Below are positions 29,707 through 42,681 of a stretch of 64,000 nt of DNA, one piece after another. The translations under genes were made by a program, and so were the position numbers. Numbering within the stretch: the stretch's first letter is position 1; every line of letters starts with the position of its first letter. Under the pieces are notes generated by a model, which saw only the letters and a program-made list of their open reading frames with translations, had not been told where the DNA came from and did not search any database. Source of the stretch: Powellomyces hirtus (lineage: Eukaryota; Chytridiomycota; Chytridiomycetes; Spizellomycetales; Powellomycetaceae); contig JAHLKG010000011.1 of the NCBI GenBank assembly GCA_025526995.1, positions 868,001 to 932,000 on the forward strand, given 5' to 3'.

Positions 29707-32700
29707 ATGGATGGAGACGCCCTATCCCTCCCCCCCACCTCCACCACCCCCGGGGGTCTTCTCCGCCTCTTCATCGACCGCACCCCCCTCTTCCAAGACG
29801 ACTCGGACTACGAACCACCCCGCCGCAAACGCGAGGACTATATCCGAGCCGTCGCCGCCCTCGAGTCGGTCACGCACCCCGTGCGGAAACGCCACATTCA
29901 ACGCGACGACGATGGCGGGACAGAGACATGGACGTGGGCGAAAGTCAAGCGGGATATAAGTCATATCCTGGGCGTTATCCCGCGAACGGTAGATAAGTCC
30001 AAGACTGGCGAAGGCACATCCGAGGGGGATTGCATTGAGCCCCCCCGAAAACAAGGTGCGGCATCCGCCGCGTCCCAAGTTCAATCCCTCACCGTCCCCC
30101 ACGGCCTACAACATATCCACACGATCCCGACCGCACAACAAGTCAAGAATGTGCTGTATGTGCCGTCCGGGGTGTCGCCGTACAATTACACGCCCACGCA
30201 AGAAATGTGGGCCGTGTGGGATGAGATTGGAGTTGGGGTGTGGTGTCGAGGCCGCGGGAAACGGATCTCGGCAGCATGGATTGCTAAAGGTGTCGTGGGG
30301 TGGAAGGCCGTCGCTGGATGGGTTGTGGTTGCGGGTGGCGATATGTGTTTGAGGGTAGGTGGATGCATTCAAATGGTCCATACTCTGGTCAGCGCGAATT
30401 GATATCGTGATCCTTTTACATCACAGGTCCTTGATCAAAAATTTGAGGAGATTTGTGTGGTTGGGGTCGGCAAACCGCTTTTGTTGTAAGACATTACATA
30501 TATGCAGACTCCCGTGTGAATGTGGATTTAACCAAGCTTCCCTCAATGTCCCCCCTAGTCTGGACTGGATCCCGGAGAGAAATGAACTGGTCACAGGAGA
30601 AGTCGGCTCGATCACAGTAAGTCGTCCATGCATGCGATAGCATACTTCTCGCCCCACATTTGACTCAGCCTATCATATGTCTTCTTTATAGTTCTGGAAT
30701 ATTGAGAACTCTGTGTAAGTTCCACTATGTTTTTAGAGTGTATCATGTGCATCGTTCTAATCAATACGTGCAAATCTTTCCCCAGCGTCAGCCAACGCAA
30801 CACCGCCAAACCCGTTTCCATACGCAAAATCCATGATCTAGCCGACGAAGAATGGGTTTCCTACATTCTCTACGACGCCACCGGTGAACGGTGCTATGCC
30901 GCCGTCGATTCAAGTGTGTATGTACGTGTATTTTTCATACTCGAGTAGTTGGTCGTGAGCGGGGGTAGATTGAGCAAATGCCTTGGATCTCAAACTTCCC
31001 ATGCCGGGCAAATAGGTGTATGACTGGACCACAGGCGATCGTCTAGAGACGCTGCAAAACATCCATGAGATGAGTGTGACGTGCCTAGCGTACCATAAGC
31101 GACTCGAGTATCTCATCTCAGGGTCCAAAGACGGTGAAAGTGGGTTTCAAATCTCCCCCTCCCTTTCCTCCTCTCTCCCGGCCCCGTCTACTCACTCCTG
31201 CTCCTTTTCTCTCAGTCAAAGTCTGGTCCCCGCAGTCCCTCCCCATCTACTCGTTCCGGCACACCAACAGCATCTCGTCCCTCCTCCTCCCCTACCCCAC
31301 CGTCCCCGTTGTCATGAGCGGCAGCTTGGACGGCAGTGTGCGCATGTGGGACCTGGACCGCGGGAAACAGACGTACAAAGTCAATGTCGGATTGGATGTG
31401 AGGGGGTTGATGTGGGTCGGGCAGGACGCGATTGGGGTCTGGGGCAAGAAGGAGGTGGGAGTGTGGAGTTTGAGTCGCGTGGGTGGATGTTTCATTGGGC
31501 TTAGGTATGTGAAAAAGAAATAGTACCATCCCCAGTGGAGTGCAAGATCTTGTCATTCGCCATTGACATCTCTCAATACAGTGCCAACCCCCAAACCATC
31601 TCCATGCTCCACCACCCGCGCCACCCGTCGCGCATCATTGCCACGCTCTCCGACGGCTCCGTCCGCATCTGTTCGCCCGTGACGGGCAACACGCTGACGA
31701 CCTGCTTTCCGGTGTACAAGGACGTTGCCCTTCTCGATGCGGTTGCGGACATGGAGTATGGCGCCGTGTATGGCATCTTGAGTTCCGGCGAAGTCGGCGT
31801 GTGGGATATTAGTGGTGGGATGAACCCGGGCGTGTTGAGGCATGTGTGGGAGGAAGTAGGTGAGTGGAAAATCAAAAAGTGGGGGGGGGGGGGGTTGTTG
31901 GAGAGACGAATGGAGACTGATGTGTGGGGTGTATGTGAATAGTTCCTCGCGATACGCTGACGAGTTTGACGGCAATTGACATCTACAACCACGTGCCGGC
32001 GAGTTCCGACCCGGCGACCACGGCACCATACCGACGCAACTTTTATCTCGGTGTCGGGATGGAGAGCGGTGGGATCGGATGGGTGAATGAGAATGGGAGG
32101 CTGGAGGGGTCGGTGCAAGTAAGCGCGGGGAGGAGCGACAAAGGGGAGCGGGGTGTAGGCAAGAAGCATTGCTGATCATATGGGTTATGATATATTCTTT
32201 TTGTAGGCGCATATTGCTCCCGTCGTGTTTGTGCGATTTGATGCGAAACGGTTGTGGGTCATTTCGGGCGGTAAAGGTAGTGTGTTATTCGCGCCTTTCC
32301 CCAAAGAGCAGATGTTACTACCAACTCAACACTACTATCCTCCCTCCATCCCACCAGACTTTACAATCAAAACCTGGTTCTTCTCCCCTCCCACCTCCTC
32401 TTCCGCCACTCACAGCACCTCCCCCACTAAATCCCCGCTCCTCCCCACCCTCATTCACCTCCACACGATAACCACTCCCTCGACGCACCTCACGCCCGCG
32501 ATTGCCCTCTCCCCGACGCGGGGCCTGCTCGGTGTCCCAGGGCACGGGTCCATCAAGGGATGTCGATACGATACGGACACGGATGGGGTGCTGGAGTGGG
32601 CGGATCGGAAAGAGGAGGCGGCGAGAATGGAGGAGGGGGGGAGGGGTGGCGAGGTCAGGAGTGTGGATTGGTGTGAGAGTTGGGGCCTGTGGGCCGGCGG

Positions 32701-35700
32701 TGTGGGACGAGTGGTCAGGGTGTGGGATGAGGGCGGGTTGATTAGGTAGGCTGACCGGCCCCCCCGTAATGGCAAGACATTATCGTTGTCGTAACGTGTG
32801 GTGTGAAACTTCTTTTCTAAACCATGACATTAGAGAAATCCAATTCAACGACACGGTCCGAACCGTCTGCTTCGGCAACGAACGCGGCGATATCTTTGTC
32901 GGGATCTCTGATCAAATCTCCCTTGTCCGGATGCAAGACTGTACGGTGGTTCTCCAAGCCCCACCCTATCTATCTATTTATCTATTTGTCTATAAGTCAG
33001 CCCCACTCACTAAAAACACTCCTACCTTTCTTACATCTAGACCTCCCCCACCACCTCCTCCGCATCGCTCTCACGCGCACCTACATTGACGACCCCAAAG
33101 AAGATTCGCGCCCTTTTGACTCCAATGTGGATTTCTGGGAGGGTGTGCTGGAGCGGAATCTGAGGGAACGCGGAACGGTCGGGTATTGGCATGTTAAACG
33201 GTAAAGGGCTATAGAAAGCGCCACATAAATACCCCTTGTGACCAAAGTATGTTGCTGATATGTCGGTGTAGGGATGTGGATAAGATGAAAGGATCGTTGG
33301 AGAGTAGTGGGAGTGCGTTTGAACACAGACGGGACCTGGATGATCGGGAAACAATCATGGTGCGTTGTGTTCACATATTAAACAAACATTTCGCCACCAA
33401 CCCACATCTTACACATCGTCTCCCCCCGCCCCTCAGCGTCGCAACCGGCGTCTCTTTCTCGCCCGCGAACAACACGTGTTTGCCTATAACCGCGCCCACG
33501 CGCTCCTGCTCAAGGAGATCCGCACGCGGTATACAGAGCGGCAGCGACAGCGAGAGGAAGGTGAACGCTGCGAGGGCGAGGATTTTGTGCTGTATGACGA
33601 GGACGAAGAGGACGAGGGTGGGTTGTTCGTGCCCGGGTTGAGGGCCGGGAGTCCGAGTGAGGAGGTGAGGGGTGGAGAAAAGGTTTTATGTGAGGGGAGG
33701 TGAAAGTGGGGGCGGGAGTTGACATGGGGCGTTCTTTTTTGTTCTGTCTTTGTTTTAGGTTGTGGAGAAAGTGGAGTTTGTGCCGCCGTCGGTTGTGCCC
33801 GAGTATGGTATGTGTTCCGAACGTTCACAGCCATCCATTGTTGACTTTGCTGTGTTGTATTCACACCACTTGACCCGCACTCGCCGCTTTTTGTGTGATT
33901 TTTGCAGTCCCGAAAAAGAGCAAGAAAAACATGTACATCAAGCCCCAATCCCGACGCACCACGCCCTCCCTCATGAAACCACCGTCCAAACCCTCCTCCT
34001 CCATGGATCCCACCCTCACGAAAGAAGAAGTCGACGCGCGGCGGGCCGAAGTGCGGCGCAACCTGCAATCGCAGGGGGTCACGCTCCCTAACTCGACGCT
34101 GACGCAAGACGTGGCTCCCCCGCACAAAAAACCCGCATTCAAAATGGCCAATATACCACCACCCCACAGTGGCATCGAACCCCCCGTCGTCAAATACATT
34201 GTCCCCGCGAGTCGCGCCCGCGGAAAACCCGTGAAAGAGGAACCCAAACTGTGGACCGCACCCGGGCTGACGGTCGGTGCGCTGATGGATGATTTGGAGG
34301 ACGAGGAAAATGCGGTGGCTGCCGCACCCGACGATGCGGGCGGGAATGAGGACGAGGTGCCCCCGCCCCCCTCACCACCCATGTTTGCGGAAATCGAGGT
34401 AGCGAAACCGAGGGTGAGACGGCCGGCGCGGCACAAGAAGGCGACCAAGAAACGGACAGTGAAGCAGCCGAAACCGGTTGTTCCGCCGTTGTTGTTGCCC
34501 CCGCCGGTGGAGATCCCCGCACCACCACCCAAAGCTGACCCGCCGAAACCGCAGAAACCACAGCCGCTGCCAGTACCAAAACCAGAACTAAAGCCAGTCG
34601 TGGTGTCGGACCGCAAAGTCATTCCGAGCACCCCCGCACCCCGGATCAAAGAAACCCCGCTCTACCAGCCCCGCAAACCCGCCGTGGTCACCAACATCCC
34701 TGCGGACCCAACTCCACGTCCTCCACCACCAGCACCGCCCAAACCCACCCCATCACCACCGCCCCCCAAACCGCCCCCAAAAGAGCGCCCTCGCCCGCCG
34801 CCGAAACAACCCGACCCGCCACCAGTGAAAACGGAAGCGGTGCTGGAACCCGAGGAGGGGGAGGAAGAGGAGAAGCCGGTGGCGGGGGAGATGGGACTGG
34901 ATTTTTTGACCTCCAGGGTGGATGAACAGGAGGCGGCGGCGTTTGCGTGGAATCTGATCAGGGTAAGAGAGTTGGGAGGGGAGGCGGATCTGCCGCATGA
35001 GGTGAGGCAGATGATGAGCGCGTTTTGGTTTCCGCAGTTGAGGGTGAGTGGGGCATAAATCCAGAAACTTTTTTTTTTCGTTTTCCCCCGTGAACTCTGG
35101 TTTTTGATTTTTTCGATTTTTTCGTAGGGCAAAAACACGCTCCAAGCCATCGTCTCGGCCCTCATCACGCTCCTCTCGACGGGCTTCTGGCTCGAAAAGG
35201 TCGAAGCCTCAAAAGCGCTCCTGTTTCTCTACCGCACCTTCCAAGCCGACTTTCTCGACCCGATGGCGGTGCTGATCCGGCCGCAACTCGAGCACCTGCA
35301 CGACGAGCACTGGCAAGTGCGCGCGCAGCTGTGTGTTAATCTTTCACAGTATGGCATCAGGGAGTCTGAGTTGGTCATTGGGTTTATGGCCTTGTTGGCC
35401 GATGAGGTCGAGTTTGTCAGGGCCGCGGCGCTCAGGGCGTTGGCGAGCTGTGGAGTGCATAGTAGACGGCATTTGGAGGAGGCAATGAGAAGTTGTGGTG
35501 TTCTGCCGAGGTTGGAGAGGGAGGTGTATCAGGATGTTTTGAGTGTACGTGTTGTTACCGCTGGTCCGGGGCCCATCTTCACAGTCCCACCATTTTCGCT
35601 GATTCCATGATTCTTTATATAGACAATGCTGGCATCCACCCACGACCGCATCCACGCCTCCCGCCAAGACGCGGCCGACCTTGTCCAGACCTGGTTAGGG

Positions 35701-36396
35701 TCCCTCAGCGGCACTCCGCGCTCCACGACCAGCAAATCCGGTATCCCGCACTTTAAGCGACGCAACAGTTACTTTGAGCACCTCGCTGGCGCATTCTTCC
35801 CGCCCGACAACAAGAACGCAACGTCACGAACCCACACTCACGACAGCCGGAATTCGAGAGATGGCGTGCAGTACATGGATTGGGACGATGGCGTGCCCAA
35901 AGGGTGGGATACGCTCGATCACCACCACCACACGCACGGACAGGAACGACGCGACCACTACCCGGACATTGGGATGGTCGCCCGTGTCTTTGGTCCATCG
36001 GCGCGAGCTGCCGAACCCTCCGCAGCGAATCCCACGCCCCAGTACACCACCCACCTCCAAAACCACCACCCAGCAACACACCCTCTGCGGCTGTCCACGC
36101 GGGCCATGCGGCCCATGACTGCAGGTGCAATGTACGCCCGCGGCGGCCGCCCCGCGCTCGAAAAAACCATCGACCAACCCGTCTTGAAACAAAACGCGGG
36201 CAAGACCGTGCGCCGCCCCCTCACGGCCCCGAGTGCCAAGACTCAACAACACACCACCGCAAAGGTCAAGGAGGCAATGGAGGCGCTGATGAGGAACGTG
36301 AATGCGGGGCAGGGCAAGCGCGGGTGGGCGAATACGTTAAGGCCGAATTTGCCACCCGTGGATACGGGCTTGCATGATAGACCGTTTAGAACTTGA
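29707..36396 (+). CDS. WD40/HEAT ciliary protein, WDR87/WDR97-like
   Basis: Nineteen exons close exactly in frame to 1750 residues: 29707-30354, 30427-30485, 30508-30616, 30692-30714, 30786-30921, 31016-31133, 31216-31504, 31582-31859, 31943-32118, 32207-32276, 32358-32745, 32834-32940, 33041-33200, 33272-33359, 33437-33664, 33759-33807, 33908-35043, 35128-35544 and 35623-36396. The N-terminal half is a WD40 propeller set (GSLDGSVRMWD, LISGSKD, ATLSDGSVRI, SGGKDFTIKTW). A large Pro/Lys-rich exon 17 (residues about 976-1354) follows, then HEAT-like helices (about 1355-1493, with DEHWQVRAQLCVNL). WDR87 and WDR97 proteins have this layout and occur in flagellated organisms; they are thought to be axonemal. 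Seventeen introns are 71-100 nt, and one is only 22 nt. Confidence 0.82.
30486..30507 (+). other. candidate 22-nt intron
   Basis: The bases run GTAAGACATT...ATGCAG and are the only way to join exon 2 to exon 3 of the WD40 gene in frame. A donor three bases upstream would make it 25 nt. No longer intron satisfies the reading frame. If it is not spliced, a TAA stops the protein at about residue 236. Confidence 0.5.
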
Positions 36397-36675
36397 GAGA
36401 GACTATAAATGTAAAAAAAAAACGTGGTGCGGGCGTGCTAGAATATTGATAGAACTTGGGAGCTGCTCCGACCTCTGCAAATATTGAAACATTTGAACCT
36501 CTTCTTGCGCGGGCTCTGGAGACCAAATTTCACACCCCCCGCGCGCGCGCTGCTCATGCCGGCGTGGCTTGGTAACATCCCGCCCATACTGCGCATACCA
36601 AACATTCCAAAAAGGTTTGAACTATCCGTCCCCCGATTTCCCGTTCCCCACTTAAAAAACCTTGACACAATACCA

Positions 36676-37174
36676 ATGCCCAAAGTCGACCTCCTGACCG
36701 ACCTCGACGACTTCACCCCTGCCGCCGAGTCCGCATTCCGCGAGATATTCGCGCGGTTTGATGCGGACGGGGATGGGGCCCTGTCACCGGCGGAAGTGGA
36801 TGCGTTTGCGGTGGCGGCGAATGGCGAAAAGGTACGGATATGAAAAAGTAGTGGCAGCAAAACTTGATTTTCGGCTTTTTGTGAAATGTAGGGGGGGGGG
36901 GGGGAGAGAGGCTTGAGGAAAACAGAAGTGTTGTTTTGTGCTCATCTCCCACTCATTTTTTCTCTTGCTTTTCTTTTTTCTTTTTCAGTTTGACAAAGCC
37001 ACGCACGCCGAACTCGTCTCCTCGTTCGAGACGACCGCAGCCGGGTTCCTGACGCTAGCCGGGTTTCTCGACATGCTGCATCTCCAGAGTCTTGCGGACC
37101 CAGAGGAGACGTGGAAGGATTTGGCTACGTTGGGGTATGCCGAGGACCTGACGTTGTTGGTGGTACAGCAGTGA
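36676..37174 (+). CDS. small EF-hand protein
   Basis: Exons 36676-36831 and 36989-37174, with a 157-nt intron holding a run of 14 G, give 113 residues. One clear EF-hand loop reads DADGDGALSPAE, with Asp at positions 1, 3 and 5 and Glu at 12, so it should bind calcium. The second half (FLTLAGFLDMLHLQS, then WKDLATLGY) resembles the EF-hand-associated module that follows EF-hands in Miro-type and related proteins. The start at 36676 follows an AATACC context; an upstream in-frame ATG at 36484 would add 64 residues without similarity. The partner is unknown. Confidence 0.7.
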
Positions 37175-37836
37175 GTGATGCGGAGACCCGGGTTGGGGTT
37201 ATTTAGCGATGGCGAAAATTGCGGATACGGGTTGCAGATAGATAGATAGATGGATGAAGTCGATGTCGTCTTTTTCATTTTGATTTTTTAGTCGAGGGCT
37301 TGTGGGTTCAAACTCAGAGTTGAGGGTATATGTTCGATTTTTGTCCCCTTGTGTACATAATAAGAATTAGATCCAGGGACTGAATTAACAATGACACGAG
37401 CCAATCGTAGAGAGCTCTGCTTCAAGATTCTATTCAGACATTGTTGCAAGCCTCGTTCACGCCTCGATTCAATTACTAATTCGCACGTACAATACAACAT
37501 TCAAAAACAGAGAGAGAAAAATCCCCCGTTATTTCAAAAAACAACAACAACAGTATACACACGGCAAAAATTGATTGCAAAAAGCTGTAATATAATTGAA
37601 GGTAAGAAAAAAAAGGACTAAGATAGATTGAGGAAAACCGGGGGGAAGGATGGGATGGCCGGATATGGGTGGAGAGAAGCGGGGGTAGGGTAAAATCATC
37701 CGTTATGCCAGATATCGGTAGTGGGGTGTCGTGTGTGATTCATGTCACAGTAGCTAGTGAAGGGTGAGCAGGGTGATAGGTTGATGGCGTGCGCGGGGAG
37801 GCGGTGTTGGATGCGGAGTGGTGGTGCAAATGTTCA
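37175..37836. other. gap between convergent genes
   Basis: This 662-base, AT-richer stretch holds 3' UTRs. No gene is seen. Confidence 0.5.
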
Positions 37837-39036
37837 TCAATTGCTGTCATCGACCATTATTCCATCGAGCGGCACCGTCATCATAACAAGGGAATCCCGT
37901 TCGCCCGCTCGTCGGCTTTTCAGGATCGCCTCATTCCACATGCCCGACTGTTCCCGTCCGGAAAAATCGTGTTTGCCGCCCAGCACATCGTTCATGACTA
38001 CAACGTCCAAGAGCTTATAGTCACTCGATCCGTGGTAGCCCAGACTCGACACGCGGGCCAGGTAGCGTCGGGAGAACATGTAGGTGACGGTCGAGTACAG
38101 CGCTCCGACCAACAGGTCCGACATGTAGTGGTGTCGCAGATACATGGTGGCCCACCATTGCCAGCACATGTAGAGCATGAGCGCGCTTCCCAGTCGCCGC
38201 GAGAAATGCATCGCAAACAGCATGATCAACACGGCAAAACCAGAGTGTAGTGACGGCATGGCTCCAAAGACCAGCGGGGAGTTGTTGAATGCGTTGCCGT
38301 ACATGTGAGTGCCAAACAACTTGTCTACTCGAGCGAGACCTCCTGGATTGCCCGGCATAGAGTACGTCGCTGGAGCAAAACCGTACAGGTCATTGTACCC
38401 TGAGAAAGAGAAAAGAGTGCAGATAAGTCATCGGTTCGAATTTATGAACAGAAAGAATGTGAATCAAAAATTCCACAACTTACATGGAGCGGCGGTGGGG
38501 AATACGACTTGTGTTATCACTCCAAGGCAGTTCTGAGCTCCGAACGCTTGAGCAAACACGACAGCAGTTTGCACACCGGCATACCACCAGAGCCAGACCG
38601 CAAAGATTGCTGGGGAGATGTAGTGAAGGACGCCGTAGGGGAGGAAGGCAAGGACGTCGGCGGCTGTTGATGGTACTGCGGCGAGATCCCGCAGCCCTCG
38701 CAGGACGAGAGGCACAAAGACCAAGAGTGTGGAGAGGGAGGACCCAGTTACCAACCATCCTCCAGCAACGAGAATGGAAGCAAAGGAAAGAAGGCCAAGG
38801 GAGTTGTCGAAAAGGAGTTCATCAAGGGCGGGGAGGACGTCGACCGATATCGCTGGTCGCCATGACGAGGGAATGAATTGTGCGCAGGAAAAGAGGACGA
38901 GCCATAGTCCTATTGGCAAGACGGCGAGAACGGCGGATTTGACAAAGCGGCAGAGGGGAGAGCAGACATTGTCGGCAGAGTGGAAGCAGCCTCGGGGTTG
39001 GAAGAAACACAGTCTTCGTAGGGATGGTGGAGCCAT
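37837..39036 (-). CDS. AUR1: inositol phosphorylceramide synthase catalytic subunit
   Basis: AUR1 transfers phosphoinositol from phosphatidylinositol to ceramide in the Golgi; it is essential and specific to fungi, and is the target of aureobasidin A. Two exons, 39036-38484 and 38399-37837 (84-nt intron, GTAAGT donor), give 371 residues with several membrane helices (for example VLAVLPIGLWLVLF and LLSFASILVAG). The splice rebuilds APWYNDLYG and ATYSMPGNP, which match the AUR1 core. The PAP2-type active site reads FGAMPSLHSGF and then RHHYMSDLLVG, giving the two catalytic His. The start is MAPPSLRRLC; an in-frame ATG 23 codons upstream exists. It points the same way as the cyclase and is separated from it by 3.6 kb. 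Confidence 0.92.
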
Positions 39037-42000
39037 GTAGTGCTGTATTATGGAAGAATGGTGGAGGGGTATTGGGGTTAAGGGGTGAGGCTCCGGCGGC
39101 GGCAAGGATATGTGCCCACTGGTTGACGGGTGGGGTAGTGTGAGGGGTACCGAGGGTCAGGGCAACGCCTTGGGGGTTGTGTGAGACCGACTTGCGGTAC
39201 AGGTGCGAATGGAGTGTGAAACCCGTGGGCAAGTGAGAAGTGGCGGCACGAACGTTGGCTGGGAGGGCGGTGGTGGCGCGGGACGGCGGTCCGACTTGGG
39301 GGCGAAACGAGTGGGAACACTTGTTGAAGATGGGAAATGGTAAACGGCAATGGTGCAAAAAGCTTGGCGGCAAGTCCGAACGCTGGCGCTATTTAGGGAT
39401 GGAAGGAATCGAAAAGGGGAAGAGCGCGAGAAGGGCCAAAGTAGAGGCGGGAAAAGCAGTGATTCGGGCCGGTCGGGAATATATTGTTGCCTCGGTCGTT
39501 TTGATTTGTGAGCGTTGCGCAGGGCCCGGCGGCGGTTGAGAAAGAAAACCGGGAGTAGTAGTAGTGGGTAGTTGGGTAGACGGCGAGACAGCGGCCGGGG
39601 GAAATAAGTAAGCGAAGCGCGAAAGGGGGTGAACGTCAATTTGCAAGCAGGAGAGATTTTTTCCCTGTCTCGTTTGGTCTTGTTTCGATCCCTCGGCACG
39701 GCCGGATGCAAAGTACTACTACTACCAACTACACAATCTAAGAAATGGCGAGGGACCGATGCCGATGGTTAGCGATGTGAAGGAGCGGCGAGAGCAAGGG
39801 GTAAGCAACGACGACAGTGTCATGCAACAAGCCCCATGCAAGAAACGCAAACGGCAAGTCCCAATTCCTAATCCTCGTGCGAATCAAATGGCCCGCCAGA
39901 GTTCATCAGTCACTGGCAGATCGTAAACGACTTCCTTCCCACGGATAAACCAAGGCCTCCGTCTTCACGTTCGTCTCGCTTCTGAGAGTCCAATGTCCGA
40001 CTGACACGACACACGACACACGACACGTAACCCAAACTCTGTCTCCTTTGCCCACCGGCACCACCATCATCATCATCATCATCATTACTATTCATTCACA
40101 TCGTCATGGCTCGTGATTCCCCTCACACACATCACATAGCCGCCCCAAGCCAGCCAGGTGATTTAGATTCCTCATCAGCACAGATGCCTCTCACAAATGA
40201 ATCGACTTTTTATCAACCTCCTCTACAATCGCGACTCCTTTGTCTTCCGCGTGTGTTTCACCCCATTCGTCATCCATCTTCTTCTTCATCACTACAGTAT
40301 TCCCTTCCGCGGGTCTTTCCTTTCCTCTAGGCGGGTGCTAAGCCATGCGCGCCTTTGTGTCACCCTCATCAGTTCAAGAGCCACAACTCACTCACCAAAA
40401 GAGAAGAGAGAAAGAAAGAGAAGCCGCCCAATCGGTCGTGCGTGGCTGTGCCTCTGACTTGAGGCGCTTCCGAGGGAGACCGAAGAGACAAAAGCAAAGA
40501 GGTAAAAGCGACGCCAAAGTCTCAAACACGGAGAGAGCCGCGGGTTGCTGGGTTGCTTGGCACCCAAAGGGCACTACTTGTATCCACAGCCCCGCGTTTG
40601 TCCGAAAGGCCGAAAGGCGAAAAGCTGAACTCGTCGGAAGGAGCCGAGCGCCGAGATGGGGCGGGCGAACAGAAGAAGGAAAAAAGAAAAGAAAAAAAAA
40701 AGAGCAGCGGTGGTGGCTGGTGTGTTGTGTTGTTGTTTTGTAGCTATATCAGCCCCGTTGCTTGATATAGAAAGTGAGACTGCGCTTTCGCGTTTCAATT
40801 CCCAAGTGACAGTGATGGCCAATGGTTCTCAGTCGTAGATAGAACCCACGAAATATTCCAAATTGGCTCGTGTACGGATAACAAAAAGTAGAATTGAGGG
40901 AACAGGGGACTGGACTGGGGCTCTGGGATGAGGGAGAGAGAAACCGTCTCAAAGAAGGAAAAGCAAAGGGCCCACGCGACAGCCGGTTTCCGGGCCAATC
41001 CCCCTGGCTTTATATATTTTGTGCTTGTGGTGCATCGAGAGGGCGATGGATGTGAAAAAGTTATTCCGTGGCTCTGAAAACGTCACATTTTTCAGCAGAG
41101 GGGGACTGGGCGTTCATCACACGCCCACGCGGGGCGAAAAAAGTGCCCGCCCAAATATCCTAATGACACATTGCATTCCAAGCTCAAAGTTGGTTGATCG
41201 ACCCTTTTTTTGCGGTCGGGGAACTCATCACCGTTTCTATTCACAGATCGATGTTGGCTTGGTCAACCAACTCATCAGGTCTAACGCGTATAACACAGTC
41301 AGGCTCGGGCCCCCAACTACACTTTGATCGAAATAAGCTTAAACAGTGAATACGGGTCCCGATCCGACTCTCGTGCCTCGGTACTGTCGTGGGGGGGATT
41401 GAGAGCCCGTCCTTCATGCAAATGGATTTTTAAAACTCCGCCAAGAGTCTCCAGCCAAGCGGAAATCCGCGGGTGCTGATTGGCTAATGGATGTTACTAT
41501 TTGCAACCCAACCGGCACTTCTACAAAAAACAAAACCGAAACCCTTTTGCCCCCGTCAACAGCGGATATGATAATTCCCATGGCATTTTCTCGCCGTATG
41601 AATAGTCGTATGAATAGTCAAAGCCAAGATCCGCGGTCCGGAAAGGGCTATGCCACTCGGGAAAGTCTTCCTGGCCCATCACGAGACCCTGCTGATGTCA
41701 TCGATGCGCAGTAGCAAGCCACATATCTAGACCCACAGGCTCCCCTGGCAGTGGGTTCTCGTCTCCCTCTCTGGCTTCTCCAAAATGTCGGGGTGCAGGC
41801 TCTATTCGGGCGAGTCGACGGGCTGTTGGGCTTGTTTGACGAGATGTTCGAATTCTCTTTGATCCGCCTTGGTGCCTAATGGGACCCGGGTGAGTGAATC
41901 TCGGTGGCGGGGGCGCGGTGCCGTAGCGTTAAGCGTTACGAGAGGAGGAGGCGGGGTGTGCGGAGGGGTCGGAATGTTCGGAGCATTTTGGGGGAGTGGG

Positions 42001-42681
42001 CCGAGATGGAAACAACGGCAAAGATTTGAAATGAAAACTGCGGTTCTTTGGGGGACGCGCGTGCAGGTTCATGTAGCGTGGTCTGTCTGCACCCGTGGGC
42101 ATGGTGCGCACTAATGACAGTCACTGCACTTGTCCGATCGTGAGGATTTGCGGCCTTGTCGTGATCATTCCGATCCGTTCTCTGGCTTGATATCAGATGA
42201 GAACTGCGGCTGGAGTGTGGGGAGCACATTCATGTGTCATCGTCAGTCTTCACCCGTGGGCAAGGTGGTCACTCTTGACAGTCACTTGACTTGTCCGATC
42301 GTGAGGATTCGCGGCCTTGTCGTAATCTATTCGATCTGCTCCGTCCAACTTTTCATGGGGTCATGGAAGCTACAGCCGCGGGTGTGAAGTTCTCTGAATG
42401 TTGAGAATGAGAGAATTCCGTGCATTTCTACGCTGGATTTGTGTCAATTCGATCTCATACAATGGAGGTCGGAGCGAGGAAAGAGTCTGAAGTCGCAACC
42501 GCGATATTTTGCTGTATGCAGATGTAAATACCAGTTGATAGCCGAGTACAAATTCATGCGACTCTCTTCTGTTTACACGTATTCTCTGTCTAGTAAGCCA
42601 AAATTCTGCGAATATTTATACATTATATGAAAAACATTTGTGAGTGTCCCCTCCTTATCCGTCTCCGAGTGAATTGTCTTT
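39037..42681. other. long intergenic region (3.6 kb)
   Basis: This is the longest gene-free stretch in the right half. It holds the AUR1 promoter and simple repeats: a CACGACACACGA repeat near 40005-40027, CAT repeats near 40063-40085, and a doubled GTATGAATAGTC near 41596-41620. It also holds a tandem duplication near 42031-42345. Open frames on both strands were read and none shows a motif. A transcribed non-coding RNA is possible but cannot be shown. Confidence 0.5.
42031..42345. repeat. tandem duplication, unit about 161-166 bp
   Basis: ACTGCGG, then ACCCGTGGGC (42091 and 42252), then CTTGTCCGATCGTGAGGATT and GCGGCCTTGTCGT, occur twice in the same order. The copies differ by scattered substitutions and a few small indels, so the duplication is not recent. 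Confidence 0.8.

Noticed and set aside
31553..32212. 219-residue minus-strand frame
   Set aside because: Shadow across exons and introns of the WD40 gene.
33861..34649. 262-residue minus-strand frame rich in Gly/Ser
   Set aside because: Antisense shadow of the Pro-rich exon 17 of the WD40 gene.
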